Positions 11,732 to 21,988 of a stretch of DNA of 64,000 nucleotides are shown here, one piece after another (within the stretch, counting starts at the first letter, position 1; every line of letters starts with the position of its first letter). The position numbers and the translations under genes are program-made. The stretch is taken from contig JAETXT010000011.1 in the NCBI GenBank assembly GCA_019188255.1, forward strand, positions 248,001-312,000, written 5' to 3'. The notes under the pieces were generated by a model. That model saw nothing but the letters and a program-made list of their open reading frames with translations, ran no database searches and had not been told where the DNA came from. This DNA comes from Verticillium longisporum. Its lineage: Eukaryota > Ascomycota > Sordariomycetes > Glomerellales > Plectosphaerellaceae.

Positions 11732-12152
11732 TGTGCGGTTATGGATCAGGAGTTGGCGGCGTGTACAAAACCTACTGGTGATGGCGTGGAGTAAGAGGAG
11801 GGGATGCACAATCACCAGAGGATGTAAAGTTGAAGAGTTGCATCGAGCTGATGCATGCTGCCTGCAGTATGACCCCCCATAACCCCGCTTCATCCAGGCC
11901 AAAAGGCGCGACGAGCTCCCCCACCACCGACGTCTTCTTGCTCTTGGATCTATCTACATCTATCTACCTTGGCTTGGGGGATATGACTAAACGCCCCGGC
12001 CGACTACGGAGCCCCCGCATCGACAACATGTGCATAAAGAATCAGAAAACACGACGTTTGTGCCATTACTTGGCTTGATGTTCATTGAGTGGACAAGTAC
12101 GGGATTATCAGCACGCCTGTCTCAGGTCGACCAGCCAGCTATCACAAGAACA
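11732..12152. promoter_or_regulatory. Shared divergent promoter region of regulator and MFS genes
   Basis: The 421 bases between the start codons of the Zn2Cys6 regulator (minus) and the MFS gene (plus) must contain both promoters. A bidirectional arrangement of regulator and transporter is common in fungal metabolic clusters. No operator is asserted; inverted CGG-type half sites would be the element to look for. Confidence 0.45.
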
Positions 12153-13606
12153 ATGACCCCAAACAACGAAACAACGGTTGAGTTGCCGCGAGGCGAAGCA
12201 TTCGAGATGCAGACGGGCAATGAGGCTGTTGAGCATCTGACAAACGTCACCTCTATCGAGCCAGTACCTCTCAATGGCGGCTACGCCTGGGTTTGCACAC
12301 TTTGCGTCTTCCTCGTCAACTCGCATACATGGGGCATCAACAGTGTACGTCCGAATCCCCCAGACTCCCATCTTCAACATCGACTCGAAGCTAACCAAGT
12401 CATCAGTCCTGGGCTGTCATCATGGCACATTACTCTAATGAGTCGACCGACTTGAAAGCCTCCCACTTCGAATACGCCATCATCGGCGGTCTGTCCATCT
12501 CTCAGGCCCTGCTCTGCTCGCCCGTCGCGACCCAGTGCCACAAGCACCTTGGCATGCGCGCCACTATGCTTATCGGCTCCTTCATTATCTTCGTCTCCCT
12601 CCTAAGCTCCTCCTTCGTCACAAAATTATAGCAGCTCGTTCTCGCCCAAGGCATGTGTTTCGGCTGAGGCATGGGTTTCCTTTATATCCCTGCCTCGTCG
12701 GTCTTGCCCCCTTGGTTCTCGACAAAACGCAGCCTCGCCGTGGGCCTCTCGACCTCTGGTGCAGGCATCGGCGGCCTCATATACAGTCTCGTCACCAACA
12801 CGGCCATAGACCGCTTCGGCGTGCACTGGACGTACCGTATCCTCGCCGTCTGCGCCCACATTGCCAACGTCGTTGCGAGCCTCTTCCCTCGCGAGACGGG
12901 CGGCAAGGCGCGCCGCGTCGCACGCCGCGACGAGCTACGCTTCAACCCCCGCGACTTTGGCCGCGTCGAGGTTCTCCTCGTCATGATCTGGGGCATCGCC
13001 ACCGAGCTCGGCTGCATAGTTCTCCTCTACTCGCTGCCCAGCTACGCCGCGTCGGTAGGCATGACGCCCACCCAGGGCTCCGTCGCCAACGCGCTGCTCA
13101 ACCTCGGCCGCCCCCTCGTCGGCTACTTCAGCGACACCGTCGGCAGGATCAACATGGCCATGCTCATGACGGCCCTGTGCGCCGTCTTCTGTTTCGCGCT
13201 GTGGATCCCCGCGCAGGGTTTCGCGCTACTGGGCGTGTTCGCCGTGCTCGCCGGCGCCACGTGCGGCACCTTCTGGGGCACCATCACGCCCGTGCTTGTC
13301 GAGGTTGTCGGCATGAAGAAGATGGCCGGCACCTTTGGCGTCGTCTGCCTGTCCATGGTGCTGCCCACGACCTTTGCCGAGGTCGCTGCCATTGAAATGT
13401 CGGTTGGGTCCGACGGCAAGGACTTCACTTCGGCGCAAGTCTTTGTCGCCTTCATGTTCGTCGCCGGCGCCTTGAGCGGGTGGATGCTCCGCAGCTGGAA
13501 GATATTCGACTCAGAGACAGAGCGGCCCGTGGCTCCGGCACCACAGTCGAGGTATGGCGTGTCGTGGTTGGCGCCGAGGTTTCTCTTCCGCCTGTGGCAT
13601 GTGTAG
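12153..13606 (+). pseudogene. Monocarboxylate-type MFS transporter with two in-frame stop codons
   Basis: Exon 1 is 12153-12344 and exon 2 is 12407-13606, with a 62-base GT-AG intron; together they make a 463-codon frame with about twelve membrane segments. The opening LNGGYAWVCTLCVF and the SWAVIM segment after the intron are typical of fungal monocarboxylate-porter-like MFS proteins, which move small organic acids across the plasma membrane. Codon 139 (12629-12631) is TAG and codon 151 (12665-12667) is TGA. Family context (KL-x-QLVLAQGMCFG-x-GMGF) predicts tryptophan at both, so each is one G-to-A change from TGG. No GT-AG intron that keeps frame removes both. Flanking sequence on each side stays in frame and well conserved, so the loss is recent or the stops are sequence errors. 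Possible alternative product: a C-terminal piece from ATG 12671. Confidence 0.8.
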
Positions 13607-14011
13607 CGTATTCGTTGTCTCGGGCGCTGGAAGCGAGGATCAAGAGCGGATGAGACAGGCGGCAGTCGGCACTCGTCCCAAAGGTCTTCCATTTTGAACG
13701 CATTGATTAAAAATTCCAGTAGTAATGTTTGATTGAATCATGATTTCTTTTTAGCAAGACTCTCGAGGATGGACGGGATTCTCCATCTCCAATCTGTCAG
13801 CCTCCATATCTCCATCCTGTTCGCAGGTTAATCAATGCCATGTCGACATGACTTGCTCACCCCTTTTGGCATCCATCTTGACAAACAATCGTCGATCGAC
13901 TGGGTCGCCATATGCGGTGTCGGTCGCCTCCACTGTAGGGCAGGAATTTGTCGCTATACTCCACAACGATGAGCACCATGAGCCCACCAGTTTGTGCCGC
14001 CCACCATCGTA
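13607..14011. other. Intergenic spacer
   Basis: About 400 bases between the MFS stop codon and the tRNA. No open frame with domain content and no repeat seen. Confidence 0.6.
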
Positions 14012-14098
14012 GCTTCGATCGTCTAGTTGGTTAGGATGATGCATTGTGGTTCTTACTACAATACTGCATTGACGGCAGTTCGAATCCGCCTCGGAGCA
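14012..14098 (+). tRNA. tRNA-His(GTG) with a 14-base intron
   Basis: The acceptor stem GCTTCGA pairs with TCGGAGC (one G-T wobble), followed by discriminator A at 14098. The D arm (GTCT/GGAT, loop with GGTTA) is almost identical in layout to fungal tRNA-His. The anticodon stem ATGCA/TGCAT is perfect. Its loop is TTGTGG plus C38, giving anticodon GTG at 14046-14048, with TTCTTACTACAATA (14050-14063) inserted after position 37, the canonical tRNA intron site. The T arm has loop TTCGAAT and one A-C mismatch in the stem. A T-rich pol III terminator (TTTGTTTTG) follows directly. G-1 would be added after transcription, as for all eukaryotic tRNA-His. The T-stem mismatch leaves a small chance that it is a decayed copy. 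Confidence 0.82.
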
Positions 14099-14332
14099 TT
14101 TGTTTTGTTTTGACGGGGTGCTGTTGATGACTGCCAAACGTGATGCACCCAAAAAGTTTTTGCACATATAGGTAGTTAATCAACAATGTGGTAAATGTAT
14201 GATCCGAGCACAGCACGTGTTTTGACATGTGTCATATTCGAGAGATTGTCTACAGATCTTGTGTATGGCAACCACAATGGGATTTGTGCGTTTACCACAT
14301 CCAGTTTTCCACCAGGACACAAATGCTCAAGC

Positions 14333-14869
14333 CTAACAGAAAATCCTGCAGCAGTACGAACTGTAGCAGTTCCAGTCCCGCGAAACAGCGCAGTTGATAC
14401 CATCCAGAGCGCCAAAGCTGCAGCTGGACACCGAAGATTCGACTTGAATACAATGGGCCACTCGACCGCCTGCGTTATTGGCGTGAAGCTCCCCCGACGC
14501 CTCGTCCCACGTGTACTTCCCAAATAATCAGCTTCAAGCTGTGGCGAGAGATACCAACAAGGAGATATTACATCCAAAACCTCGTCACAGTTGCAAGGGT
14601 TGCCGGTCGAGAAGGAGTTACGACCGGCTTTTCCAGTCACATCGCACTGTTCCCGAATCAATATACTGGCCTGATTGTACACGGGGGTTGACTCACGCCT
14701 TTCTCACACGCCGTCTCGATCTGAGCAGCGACTTCGAAGGGTGGGATCTTATGGTTGCCCTCGCCATTGCCTCCACCCTGGGCTGATCCACAGTCCATGA
14801 AATAGAGGTGCCAGTCGGTGGCGACTGTGGTAGCAGAGCGGCGAGGAGGGTGACGCTGAAGATCTGCAT
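14333..14869 (-). pseudogene. Small cysteine-rich secreted-type protein, frame broken within signal peptide
   Basis: Three exons on the minus strand: 14869-14697, 14646-14572 and 14515-14333, with introns of 50 and 56 bases (GTGAGT...CAG and GTAATA...AAG; CTGAT branch in the second). The mature part holds 12 cysteines, including CNC and a terminal YCC-x3-C, in about 125 residues, the profile of a secreted disulphide-rich protein. The start ATG 14869 follows a CA-rich leader and begins a hydrophobic signal (MQIFSVTLLAAL), but that frame is one base out of register with the cysteine-rich frame; the shift lies near 14835. No GT-AG intron fixes it. It is either a true pseudogene or a sequencing indel. 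Both downstream splice joins keep the cysteine frame. No family recognised; the role, possibly an effector or antimicrobial protein, is a guess. Confidence 0.6.
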
Positions 14870-14881
14870 GTCTATGGACAA

Positions 14882-16243
14882 GACACTGTCGAGGGGTGGA
14901 CTTGTCGTTGTTGCTGTTGTGTTCGAGGGATAGCGTAAACTCTCTGAAGATGGTCGTAGTGATTCGTCAAGCTACCATCTTGTATCTCTGATATCGGTGG
15001 CCTAGATCTCAAATTTCGGGTTCTGTCATCGCTGACGCGCTCACCTAGAACATGTAGGACGATGTTCCGGTGATCTATGCTAGGCTTCGCAACGGTGGTC
15101 AATTTAGTTACTGGGCTTGGGACTAAGGCACTCCTGCCAACAGGATACTATCGAGTGACGCTCTTTTGTTGTGACCTAGTCCGTTTCGTGCTTCAGAGTA
15201 GTCTTGTGCCGCGTGATGATGCGAAAAGCCCTTCTTGCAGCGATTATACTGGACGCTCTTTGTCATTCTTACTGGCCTATGATCAGGATCAGAACACTCG
15301 ATCTTCATCCTCGTTCTAAGCAACAGCCTTTTCTCTCATTGCTACCCCAGGGCGGCACCATGTTACAACAGGAGCTGGCACTCCGGATGGTGCTACCAAA
15401 ATATGAATGCTACTCTGGGACGCCTGCCTCTGGCAGGATGACCAGAAAGTGCTAGATCATCCTGATGAGGCATGTCACTCTGAACTTGGATCATTCAATA
15501 CCAAGATACTATCAAGCCCAGGCCAATGCCGAACATCGTGAGTCTCAACGGCTGCCTGCAGGAAAGCAATGCACCATGCCGCTACCCGGAAGAGGAACTT
15601 TGGATCGTATCTATGACAACCTCTTTTGGTTATCTCTTCTAGTCTCGAGACTCACGCAGCCTGTTATGATTGTCAGCTCCAGTGAGCACATGCCAGTGAT
15701 GACGCCACGAGAACGATTGCCTACTTTTCGATGATATTCAGGTCTTATAGTCATCTGTTCGTGATCAGTTGGCCTGAAAACAACAGGACGCAACAGTTTG
15801 TGATAGCCAGAAGATTTTGATTGTGCTTGGCAGCAGGGCACACACTGTTGCAATCACGATCTAAGCATCACAGATAGCTGGATATTTCATAACGCAATAG
15901 AGTCTCTTCTTCCGTGTTTATCTTGAGAACTTCTTTGGTTTCTGCTGTTGTCTTTCGGCTCTGTCTGCTCTGCTCTATCGCCCAGGCAGGCCCGATCTAC
16001 CAGCGACACCCCTTTCTCAACTGAAGCCCTTGCTTTTGCAGGCCTCGTGATATGTATAAGGATATTCCCCAAAAGGCACGTTTTTGTGCCACGACGCGAA
16101 ATCCAAACTCCAAACTCCAAATCTCAAAAACCTGCCAGCCCTCACTCCGGCTTGGGAGGGAACAGTATTATCCACCGAGCTTATGTACGACAAAAAAACT
16201 CCAAGCCAAGTGCGTATATTACGACGTAGTCGACTCGCGTCAA
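14882..16243. other. Intergenic, nothing recognised
   Basis: 1.36 kb between the cysteine-rich locus and the 3' end of the next gene. It contains only short, overlapping, low-support frames. Confidence 0.5.
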
Positions 16244-17981
16244 CTACTCGCCCCTGCGGCGCTTTGGTCCAGGTGCCTGAGTCTGGGAAGGTCGGATATT
16301 CTCAAGGCCGCGGCTGCCACGAACGGTGCTCTGGAAGAGTGTGGCTCCAGTGGCATCTGTGATACCAAGGCTCTCGTCGATACTCCATTGACCGTTTCGT
16401 GTGTTGGTCTTGATGGCGTCGGCGCCGGCCTTGTTCTGAAGTGTCTTGACCATGTTACACTTCTTGTTGGCGGTTTTCCGCTAGTTTCGTCAGTTTGTAT
16501 GATTGAGACAAGCTGGGAAATGGAGGAAGACTTACCACCTGCTCTTTGTGAGGCGCGGCAGCCACTCTCTCGACCCATGAGATCTGTCCCAGAGACTGCA
16601 GGATGAGCTTGTGAGCCTGTGTGATTACAAATTAGCATGTTGTAGCGGAACTGACGATTAGCCGACCTTACCCTCAGAGCCTCGCAGATGGAGTTCCACC
16701 TTGCCTCGAAGGAGGCGAACTTGTCCTTCATGAGCTCCGTCTGCCACCGGGCCACCTTGTGCAGGCCCTCTTGGGCACGGATTGCAGCCTCCTGTGAATG
16801 AAAGTTAGTTTGAGCTTGCACTACGATTGATGTTGGGCAAGTTGAGTAGTGACACACCAGAATCTCCCAGCAGAGAACCTCGATGTCCAGGTCGGACAGC
16901 ATGCGGCCGATCAGGCCCTCGATCTTCTCAGTATTGGTGAGGCCGTGAGAACCAAGGATGTCGCCGATGCGACGTTTGTTTCTAGGCCTCAGTGCAGCAG
17001 CGACGGCATTGCCAGAGGCAGCTGCGGGTTCCCCATCTTGACCAGGGTTGGTGCCGACATCATCAGCGGCTTCGATGGAGCTGCTCATGTCCATGATGGC
17101 TTCGAACAATTGCCGAACACACCTTCGTTGGGCAGGAGCATCCTGCCTGATCTCGAGCTCCTCGTTGGCAAGGCCTGAGGCACCATTAGAGAACGCGTAG
17201 TATGCGTCCTTGAGCCCTTCGAAGTGTTCAAGACTTCCAACGTAACCTTGACATTGCCCGAGCATTGGAATCTGAGCTCGAGTCTTGATGAACTCTGCTG
17301 GCGGTTGGTTAGGTGGAGCAAGCACTTGCACCTGAGCCACCTCCGGAGCCGGGGCTGCGTCGTTGACATTCCCATAGCTGCCCTGTACGTTATCACCGGT
17401 CAAGAGGGGGTCAATCATCTCCTTGGAGAAAGAGTTGGGACCGGTGACTTGTATGGCAAGAAGTCGAGACAGCATGGGGCCAGTCCCCGAATGTCCAAGC
17501 CCGAATACATAGCAGTGTTTGGCAAACAACACCGCCAGCTTCCAAGCATCAGAGCGATTCTTGAGTTTCTCTTCAAGGTCTACCAGAATCTCTTCGGAGG
17601 TCGGGTAGTAATCATTTTCCTTCTGGAAGAGTTTGATGGACTCTTTGAAGGTCGGGTCAGTAGCAGTCACGATGGATTTTGGATTAGAAACTTACCAAGC
17701 ATGAGACTCATCCGTTGAGCTTCCTCGTCGTTCTTCTTCAAGACTGTTTGAGCCTCCGATTCGAACTCTCGAAGAACGTCGGTGTGTATATTAGCCTGGA
17801 AAGCCCCAGGTTGAGTCTCTCCGGCTGGGTTGCCCTGTGATGGTGTTGGGTCTGCGTTCTAGACAGGCCGTACATCATCAGCACCGGCAAGGGACTCCGT
17901 TGATTGGAGTACTTCGTCTTCTTCGTAGACGTTGAGCCCAAGCGTTGCAGGAGGATCGGAGTATTGGCCGTGGTGAGACAT
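16244..17981 (-). CDS. Hypothetical protein, five exons, with an in-frame TAG or a 39-base intron near the N-terminus
   Basis: Exons 17981-17696, 17642-16858, 16791-16672, 16616-16536 and 16480-16244 join in frame through GT-AG introns of 53-66 bases to a 503-codon reading frame ending in a basic tail (KRRRG). I recognise no domain. The middle is alpha-helical and charged (EIRQDAPAQRRC..., EEAAIRAQEGL..) with a short basic patch RPRNKRR. Codon 41 (17861-17859) is TAG. It can be avoided by removing 39 bases that begin GTACGG and end CACAG, leaving the frame intact as GADD-GNPAGE; such an intron would be unusually short for a fungus. If it is not spliced, the gene is broken at codon 41. No neighbour helps to assign a function. 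Confidence 0.6.
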
Positions 17982-19253
17982 TGCTGAAGCAAGCTACACA
18001 GGCTCGGAAGGTCTTCTGCAAGAGGCAACGATGAAAAGCTTAATGATTAAGTAATTAATGCTTGCGTATATGCAGCAAGCAATATTAATGATCTTGTTGA
18101 TGCAACAAGGCAAAGCCAGAAAGGGGTTGATGATTAGGGATGGTTGTGGATGGAGGGGAAGAGTTCTTGGGTGTGTGTGGTTGTAAAGCGAAGGAACAGC
18201 GAGAGCCTGACCACAACGAAACTTTGCTTATGGGCATGGCCCACCTGGCGCGTAGACCGTGTGTGGAAGGCGGCCTCAGGCCAACGACCGCATAATGTCA
18301 ACAAGCCCTATGCGTGCGGGCCAGCAACCCCCATACTTACGTGTCGGCAACCTGGCACTGAGGCCGCTGACAATAACAACCTTGAACGGTATTGCACAGC
18401 TATTGTTGCTGACTTATTCACAGGTGTTCTCGGTTCATGGCTGGAAACAGGGTGGTACTCTCGTCCGAGAACATTCATATTGTTCACAGCAACATGCCTC
18501 TTGTTCTGTGTAGCTTCTCTTCCTCGAAGGGGGCTAAGCAGCATTAGTCCTCTTCATCTCTTGTGACAGATCCAAAGTCTATGAAGCTTTAATTGTAGAC
18601 GGCCGCAAATCATCATTGTGACGAGTTGCTTGCTAAGTTCTGATTGCGGATGCAAATATTGAAACTATTGAAGCAGTTCTATGCTTATCAAGCTGTTTGC
18701 CACGCCGCAGTATTTTCAATAGCCGTTTACCACTAGCTATGACGAAGCACAGAGTATAACGTCCTATCAGTCCTGCAAGCTTTGCTGGAGGTCCACGCCG
18801 ATCATCACGAATGGGTTGCGGATGTCCTGACAACTGCCCGTCTAGTGATTCGCGCATCACCCACGGTGTCAAACACAGGAACTGCGTAAGAAACCTTGCG
18901 GCGCATTGCAGAAAAGATTAGGTTTTTTTTGAAGCATGCTTGTAGGATTCTACTATATAACTGTGTAGTTATACCTTTCTAAAGCTACGAACAGCTTTTC
19001 CCGATTGCGAGAGCCACTCACAGCAGCTTTCGCGGCCACCCCCGAGCAGCAACAGATCAGTCGCGAACAATCCTTCTGCTCTGTGTATTTCTACCATAAT
19101 CGCTTTCTCTCCGCAAACATTGTTACAACAAGAACGTTTTCCAACAGCTGAAAACAACAGTCGCCCGCAGTTGTTGCTCTCAGCCGCAGAATGCTGGCAA
19201 TCATAGCCTCTTAGACTGGCAAGGACATCCACTCATCCTCCTTACTCCTCTAC
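17982..19253. other. Intergenic, nothing recognised
   Basis: 1.27 kb upstream of the hypothetical gene. Short random frames only; the proximal part should hold that gene's promoter. Confidence 0.5.
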
Positions 19254-20690
19254 TTGCTCTTCGAAAGTAAACTTTCTAGTCTGCTAACGTGCAAACCTAC
19301 TCAAGGAATTAGCATTGAAACCTTTCCCTTCCGACAAGATCAGACTGTCGAACACGACCAGCCAGCTGCCCAAAGCCCCTCTTGCTCAGAGTATGTGGAA
19401 CAAGCCCATCAGGACCATGACCGATATCAAGAGGCTTCCCGTCCGTCATGATGCAGTCGCGATCCAGGTTCGGCTCTCACGAGGAGGTTGATGACTGGCT
19501 CCGTGTACAACACTATAATATACCCCAGCCGGCTTTATTTACCACGACCAAGAGCTTTGTCCTGTAGCACCAGCAGGTGCGGACAAGATTGATATCACGT
19601 CACAGGTGACACCGGTCCCATAGCTAAGGCGAGACGCTCTCGACGCTACAGATGGCAAAGAAGCCACAACTCAACTACCAGAGCAGAAACACCATCAACA
19701 GCCTGGCGCAATAGCAAGACAAACTCCCCGGTCCATGAATACAGCTGACCAACACAACCTAGGGGCGCCAACGCCACAGGAAACGAATCATCCGAATCCC
19801 CTTCAAGCAGAATAACCTGCCACCTCCCCGAATGACTCGAAAGAAACCCCACAAACTAGCGGACAACCTGAGTATGGCTATCTTGACGGTCAAGGGAGCG
19901 CCGCGGCGCGGGCGCGTTTGCCCATATGGGGGCTATAGTGAAACCGGGCAGGGCAGAAAGGTGTGGTGTAGCGATAAGGTGATTGAGGGTTGGCTGATCA
20001 GGAAAACGGACATTACCTAGACTCGTCGTGAGGACCTCCAAGGTGCTCACATCATGAAACCTACACCACACGTTCGAGGGCCTATCTTTTTATCGAGTGA
20101 CTGCTTCATTGCCCTGATCAAAGGAGGTCTACACTGGCTCTACTTCAATAGTGGCGTTGAATATATCGCGATCAGTATCATACCCAACCAACACCCTCCT
20201 GGACGACGAGTCTGCCATGCCTGTCTCAGTTGCAAAGGCACACGCGCGTCTCGTGCTCTGCTGTGAGATGGATCTTCCACGGCCCGTCCTTCATCGAGTA
20301 CGAACGCGAGAGCTTGGCCGTCAGCCTCCCCGCCTCGAACAACGCGAGAATTTCCCCTCCTCCAACCGAACCGCGATCGAGGCTGGCAGGGGTTCCCTAT
20401 CGCGGAAGACCGTCAGGGCTTATTCGTATACTCCAAGGAAACCCGCCTGAAGCGATGGGTACACCCCACGTCTTGCAAGGTCCGGACCCATACCAGTACC
20501 GCGAGCCTCTTGTATCACGGGGATGGGGGCGGAGGCACCTCGAGGATCGCGCACTATCGACGCGTCGAGAATCTATTTCCATCCTTCTGGACCCAGTTCT
20601 GGGCAGTGAGGTAGCACGTACACTACTGGAATGCGACCTTGTATCGTTCGAGATAGATGGGGGGGGGGGATTCGATTTGTAGCAGGGTGA
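19254..20690 (+). pseudogene. Possible decayed coding remnant
   Basis: Plus-strand stretches here read like protein but only in pieces that change frame. About 19254-19450 is rich in Gln/Glu/Asp. About 19550-19880 is a hydrophilic Gln/Pro/Thr-rich stretch broken by TAG and TAA codons. About 19870-20020 and 20054-20266 follow in other frames. No domain is recognised and no splice pattern connects them cleanly. The simplest reading is an old gene inactivated by stops and indels; chance open frames in GC-balanced DNA remain possible. Confidence 0.25.
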
Positions 20691-21988
20691 AGAGGTCTTC
20701 CACACGTTGTCCGCAGGCAATGGATTATCGGTATGGGTTCGGAATACATCTGAATACTGGCCCTCCATGATCCTTGTATATACGCTCTCGAAGCCCTTAG
20801 CCCCTGACTGGCCCATTGTGCCGTGGCTCCGCAAGAGGCTCCTGACAGGTGGGGGGAGTTTGATGGACAGCAGGAATCGCAGAACGATCTCTACGTTGGA
20901 AGTCGAATTGCGTCGGAGGTGTGCACGAAGGAAAGGCCATTGCCACTTCGGTGTAGCTTCGTCTGGGTGGCCTGATTTCCAACACAAGAGCGACGTGGCG
21001 CTCGAAAGTATCATTGTTCGATGACATCGTAGTGGTGAAGATTGGCTTTTGCTCTGATGGGTACCAGAACTGATGCGAAAGCTGGCGATTCTACGTTTAT
21101 GACGATCAGCTTCGGAAACAGACTTGATCGAGATGGCGGTCTGCGAAGCCAGTCCTGGGGATGCTTGCAATGATTTGATTCGGGACCCATATTACTTTAC
21201 TATATGGCGGCTTGCCATTGAGCTGTGTCCGATACGTGATGACGCGATAGAGGGCCTGGTATACCTAGAGCGATTGTTACTTGCGCTCTTCGTGATTATG
21301 TTCTTTGTAATTTGTCGGTTGATGGCTTCCCTCATTCTACGTTGCTCGAACAAACACTCTTCAAGCTTTCCTGCCTTTCAGAACACGAGCGAGTATGCAG
21401 AGAGAGCGAGAGTCAAGTCCCATCGCCGTGTATTAGACGAATCCCGATTTTACTATATTTCATAGCCGCTTCCTGTCGGCAGTACGTTCGGAACCATCGT
21501 TCGTAATACCCTCAAGCGGGTGCACCACCTGCACCTGGCTCCGTGCTTCCGGGCCAATCCTTCTTCCCTCACTCCGTGGGCCCAAAGTGGTCCGCATAAA
21601 CAAAGCCTTGTTGAACGTAGGCATCTCCCTCCTCCTGTCCTTCATCGTTGTAAATCCCCTTCTCCTTGTCGACTTCCTTCCGCACGTCGCCACCCAAATC
21701 AATTCGCACGAGATTGCCGCCAGTGAAAATGCCACAACGCCTAATGAATAAAACACAAGAGGGCCCCGCCGCAAAGGGCAGAACGCTCGACGATGCGGAG
21801 CCATGCCAAATATGGCTGTAACTCGCTAGCGTGGCCACACGCAGGGCACCGGTCATAGAATCGTAGGTCAATGTTTCGTAGCCTCGGGGTATGATGTTTT
21901 TCCCAGATCGTCAGATTTTTCGTCACGCTTTTGTCTTTTCCTCGTTTCGTCTTTCATGACTCTTTTTCCCTCCTTGCTTTTTGCTCCA
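20691..21988. other. Intergenic, nothing recognised
   Basis: 1.3 kb downstream of the C2H2 regulator. Long minus-strand frames here (for example within 20397-21170) have no domain content and odd composition (Ser/Arg/Pro-rich), as expected of non-coding DNA. A run of ten G lies at 20660-20669. Confidence 0.5.

Noticed and set aside
20397..21170. 257-codon minus-strand frame
   Set aside because: Ser/Arg/Pro-rich, no domain, overlaps protein-like pieces on the other strand; looks like a chance frame.
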